Positions 1 to 5,724 of a DNA stretch of 6,671 nucleotides are shown piece by piece. The stretch spans positions 1-6,671 of the forward strand of contig JAUVVS010000116.1 of NCBI GenBank assembly GCA_030604545.1, in the 5' to 3' direction. The notes under the pieces were generated by a model. The model was not told where the DNA came from. It did not search any database and saw only the letters and a list, made by a program, of their open reading frames with translations. The stretch's first letter is position 1. Each line of letters begins with the position of its first letter. Made by a program: the position numbers and the translations under genes. This DNA comes from Deltaproteobacteria bacterium (GTDB lineage: Bacteria > Desulfobacterota > Desulfobacteria > Desulfobacterales > JAUVVS01).

Positions 1-370
1 GTTTCGCCAGATCAAATGACCGCCTACTTTGTAGCATATTGCTGAAACGCATGGAAATAGGAATCCACCTCAGGCGGGACCGAGGTAAAATAAACCAAAT
101 GGTTCTGTTCCTTATCCCCTGACCTAGCTTATTAAATATAAAAACCAAAAAGCATAGGATAGAAACGGTAGGCCAAGCCAAAAGAAAAATGCTGGGTGTT
201 TTTGCACCGATTAGACCTTTAAGAAAGAAGGAAAGATTTATGAAGATCATTAATGAAAAACCGATGTTCAAATACCGGATATGTTTTGCCTCTTCAGGCC
301 TTATGTCCGGAGTAATCCCAATATTTGGGATAGCCCTAAAGGCTTTAGTGGCTTTATCTAAAAGAACCAT
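1..370 (-). CDS. N-terminus of an unrecognised membrane protein, cut by the left edge
   Basis: An uninterrupted minus-strand frame begins at ATG 370-368 and stays open through base 1, giving 123 visible residues. The start is well supported: GAGGTGA (374-380 on the minus strand) lies 3 nt before the ATG. The protein opens MVLLDKATKAFRAIPNIGI, continues with a charged stretch (PEEAKHIRYLN, residues 25-35), and then has two hydrophobic segments at about 35-54 and 60-80, followed by a basic loop rich in Arg (R87, R89, R97, R99, R101). A short charged, amphipathic start followed by paired helices is common in the membrane sensor part of histidine kinases and nucleotide cyclases, but no catalytic domain is visible and I do not recognise the family. 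It follows the 2TM gene by 73 bp on the same strand, so it is probably in the same operon. A plus-strand frame across this region is the antisense of this gene and of the 2TM gene. Confidence 0.75.
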   Translation of the reverse strand, partial: MVLLDKATKAFRAIPNIGITPDIRPEEAKHIRYLNIGFSLMIFINLSFFLKGLIGAKTPSIFLLAWPTVSILCFLVFIFNKLGQGIRNRTIWFILPRSRLRWIPISMRFSNMLQSRRSFDLAK

Positions 371-443
371 CTGTCACCTCTTTCAAAGGTTAAATTTTCC
401 CCTTTGCGATACTATATTGCTGTGCACAGAATATGGCTGTTTG

Positions 444-722
444 TCATTTAGATTTCCTTTGTTTTTCCATAATTTCTTTTATCTTTTTTTCTTCCCACTC
501 TTCACCAAAATATTTGCCTTTTATAAAAATGGATGAGGCATGCAGCAAAATCCCCACTCCCCAAAAAATAGTTACCCAATAAAACCATAACCTTCCAGGA
601 CTCGTGATGAGATTGATAATTATGAGAATAATATTTATAACAATGTATGAAAATAAATTATGATAGAATTTTTTTAACTCTTTTACTTTTTCCTTTGCCT
701 TTTCGTAGTTTTCATCATTCAT
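444..722 (-). CDS. small 2TM-domain membrane protein
   Basis: This 92-residue protein matches the pattern of the 2TM domain family (PF13239): a charged amphipathic N-terminus (1-19), FYHNLFSYIVIN leading into helix 1 (about 22-40), a short NLITSPGRLWF turn, and helix 2 (about 46-66) with WGVGILLHA. The conserved His21 and His61, Trp46 and Trp54 are all present. The tail (68-92) is highly charged (GEEWEEKKIKEIMEKQ) and probably cytosolic. The domain occurs alone or fused to LytTR regulators and histidine kinases; its biochemical role is not established. The start is firm: AGGAGG (729-734) sits 6 nt from ATG 722-720. It lies 41 bp after the radical SAM gene and 73 bp before the truncated membrane gene, all on the same strand, consistent with one transcript. 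No enzymatic function should be assigned. Confidence 0.85.
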   Translation of the reverse strand: MNDENYEKAKEKVKELKKFYHNLFSYIVINIILIIINLITSPGRLWFYWVTIFWGVGILLHASSIFIKGKYFGEEWEEKKIKEIMEKQRKSK

Positions 723-763
723 AATTGTCCTCCTGTTAAAATTTCAGCTATTATGTAAAGCCA

Positions 764-2008
764 TTATTTACAGCTTTTTTGCAAATTTTTTCTGATATTT
801 CCCATACCGTCAAGCTTGTAATGCTTGATACTGCTATATTGGCTAATAATATCTCCTGCTTCCTTATTTAACTCCGTCTGCTTTTCACTTATTTCAGCGC
901 GAAAACCTTCATAAAACGGACCTAATTTGATATCTTCACCTTTATAGGTGTCATGGATCTTTGTATATGGATGGGCAAAAAGCCACCTCATTTGTACTGT
1001 GGTAATGGAATTTTCAGGTATGCTGTCCATGAAATCTTCTAATTCTCTGATGTCATCTTCAATCAAGTTGTTCCAACCTAATATGAAATTTGCATTGATT
1101 CGTATGTTATTACTACGACATAAACGAAGAAATTCCAACATCTCATTGGTGTTACAACCTTTACCGGTATGTCTCAACATACGATCAGATGGAAACTCCA
1201 TACCAAAACCTAATACAATTCTTGGAAATTCACCTTTACACTTAGCAAATACTTCCTTAAGGGCTTCGTTTTCCGATTGAGCAGATCTGATAAACATCCG
1301 GTATTCCATATCTTCCCCGCAAGGTAGTTTGGGCATCATTTCTCTTATAAATTTTGTTGTTATGGAGCCTGTATTTAGACGTATTATTTTAGTTCCATTA
1401 TGCTCTATGTCTCTAAACTCAAATTTTATATCCTTTCTTCTTCTGAAAAGATCGCGCGCATGAAGAGCTATGTTGCAGAATGTGCATTTGCCCCAAAAAC
1501 ACCCGTTATCCAATGTATATGAAAAATAGATGGGATTGTCATCAGGTACAAATTCAGGTACGTCAAGTTTCCATTGTCCGGAAAAGTTCGGAACCTCAAA
1601 CCGGTCTTCCACGCTCCTGCCGGTTATTTCTAAGTTCGCCGGCAACACATTATAATTGTCGATCTTCAAATATACAGGGTTCCAGCCATTAGTATCGATT
1701 CGCCTTTCTGCCGCAATAGGGCCACCTACTATAAACCTGATGTTTGGATATTCTTTTGCCCATACATACGATTGATACAGATGATTTAAATAAACAGCAC
1801 TTATATAAACCGTCCCTTTGTTAATAGGTAATTCTCTGCCTGCATATGTCTCGTCCAGATGCCATTTTGCACGATCTGTCTCATGCTTAGTCCAATAAAA
1901 ATCTCCCTTGCTTTTGCATAGATCATAGGTGTCTGAAAAACCGTTGCATAAATCAAAATATGAACCCTTTATTTCATTATAAAACTGTATAAATAAAGTA
2001 TCACCCAT
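764..2008 (-). CDS. radical SAM protein, B12-binding-type architecture, CX4CX2C cluster motif
   Basis: The protein is 414 residues from the preferred ATG 2008-2006; numbers below use this start. An upstream in-frame TTG at 2023 would add five residues, but TGAGGG (2017-2022) is 8 nt from the ATG, while the TTG has only a poor site. Residues 65-97 (VYISAVYLN, then FIVGGPIAAE) resemble the late strands of the cobalamin-binding-like domain that precedes many radical SAM cores, with the VGGP turn. The cobalamin-ligating DxHxxG motif is not visible, so B12 binding is doubtful. The radical SAM core follows: NGCFWGKCTFCN (168-179) gives Cys170, Cys175 and Cys178 with CX4CX2C spacing rather than the usual CX3CX2C. 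Later come LNTGSITT (211-218), a GFGMEF strand (267-272) and NFILGW (307-312), typical of this TIM-barrel-like fold. The substrate is unknown: no precursor peptide, methyl acceptor or partner enzyme is adjacent. It precedes the 2TM gene by 41 bp. Confidence 0.85.
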   Translation of the reverse strand: MGDTLFIQFYNEIKGSYFDLCNGFSDTYDLCKSKGDFYWTKHETDRAKWHLDETYAGRELPINKGTVYISAVYLNHLYQSYVWAKEYPNIRFIVGGPIAAERRIDTNGWNPVYLKIDNYNVLPANLEITGRSVEDRFEVPNFSGQWKLDVPEFVPDDNPIYFSYTLDNGCFWGKCTFCNIALHARDLFRRRKDIKFEFRDIEHNGTKIIRLNTGSITTKFIREMMPKLPCGEDMEYRMFIRSAQSENEALKEVFAKCKGEFPRIVLGFGMEFPSDRMLRHTGKGCNTNEMLEFLRLCRSNNIRINANFILGWNNLIEDDIRELEDFMDSIPENSITTVQMRWLFAHPYTKIHDTYKGEDIKLGPFYEGFRAEISEKQTELNKEAGDIISQYSSIKHYKLDGMGNIRKNLQKSCK

Positions 2009-2016
2009 AACAGTAA

Positions 2017-2022
2017 CCCTCA
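2017..2022 (-). promoter_or_regulatory. ribosome binding site that decides the radical SAM start
   Basis: The minus strand reads TGAGGG followed by an 8-nt spacer and ATG at 2008. This favours the ATG over the in-frame TTG at 2023, which overlaps the site itself and has only a weak CGGGA upstream. Confidence 0.6.
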
Positions 2023-2067
2023 ATATCCCGGATTATCGTAATATTTTAGCTGTTTGAAAACAAGGCC

Positions 2068-2103
2068 GCTTGAAAGATAATTAAATTTAATCACCTTTCA
2101 AGC
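2068..2103 (-). terminator. perfect 9-bp inverted repeat after the cyclase gene, possible terminator
   Basis: GCTTGAAAG (2068-2076) and CTTTCAAGC (2095-2103) are exact inverted copies around an 18-nt A/T-rich loop that itself contains the palindrome ATTAAATTTAAT (2080-2091). The minus-strand transcript would meet it about 20 nt after the cyclase stop, the usual place for a terminator. It is not followed by a clean U-run: the next bases are GGCCTTGTTTTC. It could therefore be a weak terminator, an mRNA-stabilising hairpin or a protein-binding palindrome between the cyclase and the radical SAM gene. A looser outer pair, TTTGAAA (2053-2059) and TTTCAAA (2121-2127), brackets it. Confidence 0.4.
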
Positions 2104-2122
2104 TTATTTGTATAAACTGGTT

Positions 2123-3709
2123 TCAAAGGGCTAAAGTGTTACGATTATCTAAGAGTTTATAAATCATTACCTCTTCTATTTTCCCCTTGATCTTAACCGC
2201 CGAAAGCTGCTCAGTAATAAAAGCACCGGTGAGTAGATCATGGGAAGTTTGGCTCAATATAATGTCGTAGGAAAATTGCTTGGTTAAACCCTCGATTCTG
2301 GAAGCTAAATTTACGGTATCCCCGATTAGAGCATATGATATCCGATCTTTACTTCCGATATTACCGGCCAATACCGCTCCCGTATGAATACCAATGCCGT
2401 GGTTAAGCGGACCGAATCCTTGTTTTTCAAGATTCTGATTTAATATAATCAACCGTCTTCGCATATCCAGTGCTGCCTTAACCGCCATGTCCGGATGATC
2501 ATCATATGCGACCGGCGCCCCAAATACAGCCTCAATCTCATCGCCCACATACTGCAGAACCTGTCCCCGAAAGGTTTTGATGGCTGAAGCCATCTCTGTA
2601 AAATATTGATTCATTATTGTGACTACCTCTTTGGGGTGAGAATTCTCAACGAGTGTCGTAAAATCTCTCAGATCTGAAAATAACAAGGTGACCCTCTTCA
2701 TTTCGCCATCTAAAGAAACCCTTCCCGACAAAATCTCATCTCGTATTTCCTGGCTGATGTATTTCCCAAAGGAATCCTTGAGCAACTCCGACTCTTTTAA
2801 CCCATTGACCATGCGATTAAAACCCTCGGTAACAGCTCCAATTTCATCATTTGATACAATTTCCACACGTACATCCAGATTCTCGTTTTTAACTTCTTTA
2901 ATGGCATCTTCTATTTTCTTTAAGGGAACGGAAACACTTTTGGAAACAAATAATGATAGCATAAGCGAAGTCACTACCGAAATGGCGGTAATAAAGATGA
3001 TTTCAACCAGCAAAGAGGACATAATTTGGGTTCTGGTAATGGCGTCAGCCGTATGCAGCGCTAGGGCTTTGCAATAGGCGACCATCCCGAGAATGGGAAG
3101 CGGGACCAAGCTGATGGCCAGAAACACTATCAAAAGCCTGATTCTCACATTGAGTTTAAATGCGTCCCTTACTTGACTTAAGTCTCCTTCAGGGAAAAAC
3201 TTCGGGACAGCCTTACGCCAAATACTTTCGGTCGTAAAATAGATAATCAATGAGGTGATTGAACCTCCGACACAGGCAATACCAAAAAATTGTCTTAAAC
3301 ATTCAGCAAGATCGGGGGGATTAACACCGTAGAGTATTTGGGTTATCAAAGGTTCCAACAGACCAAAAATAAAACCTGCCAAAATCCATACCAGAAAAGT
3401 AATTCCCGCTACAACAGGGGGGAGTTGAATCGCATCTCTTTTGAGCCGGTGGGCGGATGTTTCATCTATACTTTCAATGGATATCTTATCCTCCGCAACT
3501 TTAAATAGATTAGAGGAGCGTCTCCTCATTAAACTAACGAATGTGATAACGAGGATAGCTGTGACGATTGAGAAAAAAAGATCATTATAAAAAGGTGGAA
3601 CATCCAACCTCGCCTCATGGGCCTGTCTGACGGTGGAAAAATATAGATATGTTACAATCGCTCCAATAACATTACCAGTAACTATTAATAGCGTAATCTT
3701 ACTTTTCAT
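2123..3709 (-). CDS. membrane class III adenylate/guanylate cyclase with HAMP domain
   Basis: This 528-residue protein would make a cyclic nucleotide (cAMP or cGMP) at the inner membrane. Hydrophobic segments lie near 5-23, 43-62, 96-120, 140-160, 190-212 and 230-254, so about six helices. A HAMP linker follows (256-310; P262 and the DEIG motif at 288-291), then a short coiled linker and the cyclase homology domain (about 337-500). Metal-binding aspartates are Asp346 (LLFSDLRDF) and Asp390 (YVGDEIEAVFGAP). The transition-state pair is Asn467 and Arg471 in GDTVNLASR. The two base-recognition positions, aligned to mycobacterial Rv1625c K296 and D365, are Gln386 and Ala460, so ATP versus GTP preference cannot be read from sequence. 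The start ATG 3709-3707 overlaps the stop of the upstream amidohydrolase-like gene (ATGA), with GGGAG 9 nt upstream. No extracellular ligand-binding domain of known type is apparent; the input signal is unknown. Confidence 0.93.
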   Translation of the reverse strand: MKSKITLLIVTGNVIGAIVTYLYFSTVRQAHEARLDVPPFYNDLFFSIVTAILVITFVSLMRRRSSNLFKVAEDKISIESIDETSAHRLKRDAIQLPPVVAGITFLVWILAGFIFGLLEPLITQILYGVNPPDLAECLRQFFGIACVGGSITSLIIYFTTESIWRKAVPKFFPEGDLSQVRDAFKLNVRIRLLIVFLAISLVPLPILGMVAYCKALALHTADAITRTQIMSSLLVEIIFITAISVVTSLMLSLFVSKSVSVPLKKIEDAIKEVKNENLDVRVEIVSNDEIGAVTEGFNRMVNGLKESELLKDSFGKYISQEIRDEILSGRVSLDGEMKRVTLLFSDLRDFTTLVENSHPKEVVTIMNQYFTEMASAIKTFRGQVLQYVGDEIEAVFGAPVAYDDHPDMAVKAALDMRRRLIILNQNLEKQGFGPLNHGIGIHTGAVLAGNIGSKDRISYALIGDTVNLASRIEGLTKQFSYDIILSQTSHDLLTGAFITEQLSAVKIKGKIEEVMIYKLLDNRNTLAL

Positions 3710-4482
3710 AAAATTGTTCTCCCAATTTCCTCAAAAGTTTTTTTGACCCTGTGCTTAACATCTTTCAGTTTTTCAGGCAAAGGGTATATATCACCGGGTT
3801 TAAGGTAGAGATTCTGATTGATCTCGATCTGGACAGCCATTTTTCCCGCAGCGGCATATTTCTGACCATAATGAGCCGTAATATATCCGCCTCTATAAGG
3901 GTCATTAATTGAAACCGATAATTCTGACTTTTGAAAGGCTTCTCTCATCAAATATAGGGTTTCAGCCGAACAGGTTGTTTTGGTGCTGAGGGTTTTATTT
4001 TCATTTCCGTTTTTATCGCCATTATTGCTCAACGTAATATCTTTTCTTTTCTTGCCGGCGTCAGGCGCTTCCTCAGGCCCGATCCCCTCGAGAGAATGAC
4101 AATCAAACAGTATCTTTACAGCCTGGTTCTCAAGGGCCTCAATCAAACGTTGATGATAAGGCCAATAGTATGCTTTGATCCGGCGACTTCTCTCTGTTTC
4201 ATCGGGTATGCATTCCGGGCGATAAATGGAACGGCCATGATAATCCACTTGCGCCACGACGCCTTTGGCGCCATGTCTATCCGAACCCCTATTGAGATCC
4301 ACAACGAGTCGATTCCCGCCGGCAGGGAAAACGAACTGAGCGGGCAGTGCCCCGAAAATCTCGGCGGTACCCATATCAACGGAATCTAATATTTCTGTAT
4401 CTGTTAACGCTATAGTGGATCGAATCTCTTCTGGGATCCGGATGGAACAATGTGGGATTGATATAATAAAAGGAAATTTCAC
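3706..4482 (-). CDS. N-formylglutamate amidohydrolase family protein
   Basis: The 258-residue protein carries the landmarks of the FGase family (PF05013), metal-dependent amidases related to zinc carboxypeptidases: ISIPHCS (7-13), VDLNR (61-65), DCHS (127-130), NDPYRGGYIT (193-202) and QIEINQNLY (218-226). The classic member, HutG, releases formate from N-formyl-L-glutamate in histidine breakdown; here no hut gene is nearby, so the true substrate is uncertain. A hydrophilic Asn/Lys-rich stretch (about 150-170) sits between DCHS and the downstream helix and looks like a lineage-specific loop. No signal peptide is seen, so it is probably cytosolic. The start is GTG at 4482; its upstream AAAGAAAAAAA is a weak ribosome binding site, but the conserved domain begins almost at once, so no later start fits. 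Its stop overlaps the cyclase start, suggesting coupled translation. It is preceded by the repeat-bearing gap 4483-4725. Confidence 0.88.
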   Translation of the reverse strand: MKFPFIISIPHCSIRIPEEIRSTIALTDTEILDSVDMGTAEIFGALPAQFVFPAGGNRLVVDLNRGSDRHGAKGVVAQVDYHGRSIYRPECIPDETERSRRIKAYYWPYHQRLIEALENQAVKILFDCHSLEGIGPEEAPDAGKKRKDITLSNNGDKNGNENKTLSTKTTCSAETLYLMREAFQKSELSVSINDPYRGGYITAHYGQKYAAAGKMAVQIEINQNLYLKPGDIYPLPEKLKDVKHRVKKTFEEIGRTIL

Positions 4483-4511
4483 TTTTTTTCTTTAAGGGAC
4501 AAAGTAAAATT

Positions 4512-4553
4512 GTAACCGTTCACCGTTCAGAGGTTCAGGGTTCAGGGTTTACG
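4512..4553 (+). repeat. left arm: GTTCAGG-type heptad units
   Basis: After a GTAACC cap, units start at 4518, 4525, 4533, 4540 and 4547: GTTCACC, GTTCAGAG, GTTCAGG, GTTCAGG, GTTTACG. Step lengths are 7, 8, 7 and 7 bp. The units are contiguous with no spacers. Confidence 0.8.
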
Positions 4554-4661
4554 ATTTTTCATATTTTTGCTTTTAATCTCAGTGCAAGATCGTTCGACTA
4601 ATTTTAAGGCTCGAATGAATTCTGCATTAGATTCAAAATCAAAGACTTTAACTACCTTAAC

Positions 4662-4704
4662 AGTTGAACTTTGAACTCTGAACCCTGAACCTGTGAACGC
4701 TTAC
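4662..4704 (-). repeat. right arm: inverted GTTCAGG-type heptad units
   Basis: Read on the minus strand from 4704: a GTAAGC cap, then GTTCACAG, GTTCAGG, GTTCAGA, GTTCAAA, GTTCAAC. GTTCA cores begin at 4698, 4690, 4683, 4676 and 4669 (steps 8, 7, 7, 7). It can pair with much of the left arm, allowing for the shifted 8-bp step. Confidence 0.8.
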
Positions 4705-4725
4705 CTTCATAGATATGCAACCATG

Positions 4726-5712
4726 TTAAGAATAAAAGCAGGACACCGAATGAGAGTCGTTTTCTCTATTCAATGACGGCCTTTCACGGCTACATTTTGT
4801 TCTATGTGCAACCTTGCATCGACGAAAAAAGGGACAACCTACATTTTCGGAGCCTTCGCGCTCCTCTTTTAAAAGCGTTCCATATCGTTTGAACTTGTTA
4901 CCATGCACATATTTGGGAAGGGCATCAATAAGCGCCTGGGTGTAAGGGTGTTTGGGGTTTTTGATAACGTCCCTTCCAGGGCCCAGCTCAACCAGGTTGC
5001 CTCTGTAAATCACGGCAATGCGATCACAAAGATAGCGGGCTGCCGCCAGATTATGGCTGATAAAGAGAAGGGTGGCATTTAGTTTTTTTTGTATTTCAAG
5101 CAAAATTTTAAAAATCTGAATTGAAATAGACGCATCAAGCATGGACGTCGGTTCATCTGCAACGATAAACTCAGGATTCAGTATAATCGCACGGGCTATA
5201 GCAACTCTCTGCCTCTGTCCACCGCTCATTTGGTGAGGAAAACGGTAAAAGAAATCATCCGGCGGTGAAAGCCCTACCGATCTCATCGCCTCCCAGACTA
5301 CATCTTGTCTTGTTTCAGCATTCCCAATATTATGTATCGTCATCGGCTCAGAAACTGTATCATATACGGAAAGTTGAGGATTGAGGGATTGGTAGGGATC
5401 CTGAAAGATCATTTGTACTCTTGAACGAAAATCTTTTAGTTCTTTTCCTTTAAGTTGGCTAATTTCATTATTATCTATATATATCTTGCCTGCAGTAGGT
5501 TCCTCTAACTTAACGATGAGCCTTCCGGCGGTTGTCTTGCCACTTCCACTTTCGCCTACTAATCCAAATATCTCACCTTTATGTATCTGTAAAGATATCT
5601 GGTTTAAGGCGATAATTTTTTTTTCAGAATCTTTAAAAAAAGACCGGCCCGACTTATAGATTTTACTTATCTTGTCTATCTGAACAATAGGTTCTTTGTC
5701 GTTTTTCATCAT
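4726..5712 (-). CDS. oligopeptide/dipeptide ABC importer ATP-binding protein, OppF/DppF type
   Basis: This 328-residue cytosolic ATPase energises import of peptides or a related substrate (nickel chelates are also moved by this family) together with its partner encoded just upstream. All nucleotide-binding motifs are intact: Walker A GESGSGKT (53-60), Q-loop Gln94 in MIFQDPYQSLNP, signature MSGGQRQR (162-169), Walker B FIVADEP (182-188), D-loop MLDA (191-194) and switch His220 (ISHN). The C-terminal oligo_HPY extension follows (NPKHPYTQAL, 252-261), with Cys293, Cys299, Cys307 and Cys325 matching the cysteine cluster known to hold an iron-sulfur cluster in some Opp/Dpp ATPases. Length is normal. 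Two ATGs in tandem (5712 and 5709) are possible starts; the ribosome binding site is weak, and the 12-bp gap to the upstream ATPase suggests coupled translation. It appears to be the last gene of the importer operon. Substrate cannot be told without the binding protein. Confidence 0.95.
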   Translation of the reverse strand: MMKNDKEPIVQIDKISKIYKSGRSFFKDSEKKIIALNQISLQIHKGEIFGLVGESGSGKTTAGRLIVKLEEPTAGKIYIDNNEISQLKGKELKDFRSRVQMIFQDPYQSLNPQLSVYDTVSEPMTIHNIGNAETRQDVVWEAMRSVGLSPPDDFFYRFPHQMSGGQRQRVAIARAIILNPEFIVADEPTSMLDASISIQIFKILLEIQKKLNATLLFISHNLAAARYLCDRIAVIYRGNLVELGPGRDVIKNPKHPYTQALIDALPKYVHGNKFKRYGTLLKEEREGSENVGCPFFRRCKVAHRTKCSRERPSLNRENDSHSVSCFYS

Positions 5713-5724
5713 TTTCAGCTTAGC

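Larger units (their letters stand above)
4512..4704. repeat. 193-bp element with heptad-built inverted ends (MITE-like)
   Basis: The gap between the ABC importer and the amidohydrolase gene is occupied mostly by a symmetrical element. Its outer ends are GTAACCGTTCAC (4512-4523) and, inverted, GTAAGCGTTCAC (complement of 4693-4704), 11 of 12 identical. Each arm then runs inward as GTTCA-cored units spaced 7 bp apart, with one 8-bp step. The core (4554-4661, 108 bp) is A/T-rich with no gene I can support. No target-site duplication is evident in the flanks. Similar GTTCAGG-type heptad arrays are, to my recollection, frequent in intergenic DNA of Desulfobacterota; that is memory, not a search. 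It may be a non-autonomous mobile element, a long RNA hairpin ending the importer transcript, or a recombination remnant. Confidence 0.6.

Noticed and set aside
412..447. Tiny minus-strand frame MTNSHILCTAI overlapping the 2TM stop (ATGA)
   Set aside because: Eleven codons with no independent ribosome binding site or recognisable motif; most likely chance.
189..536. Plus-strand open frame of 115 codons
   Set aside because: It is antisense to the edge-truncated membrane gene (1-370) and the end of the 2TM gene, both of which have good ribosome binding sites and family-like sequence. Its tail is a Phe-rich shadow of Lys-rich codons.
948..1280. Plus-strand open frame inside the radical SAM gene
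   Set aside because: Opposite-strand shadow of a conserved coding region, with no family resemblance.
1480..1692. Plus-strand open frame across the radical SAM cluster region
   Set aside because: Antisense of the cysteine motif region; no domain of its own.
2688..3077. Plus-strand open frame inside the cyclase gene
   Set aside because: Antisense of the HAMP and linker coding sequence; Ser/Thr-rich shadow translation.
4096..4389. Plus-strand frame and another minus-strand frame (4143-4379) inside the amidohydrolase gene
   Set aside because: Both overlap conserved amidohydrolase coding sequence in other frames and show no recognisable domain.
4518..4553. Heptad repeats considered as a CRISPR array
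   Set aside because: Units are 7 bp and contiguous with no unique spacers, and no cas gene is present.
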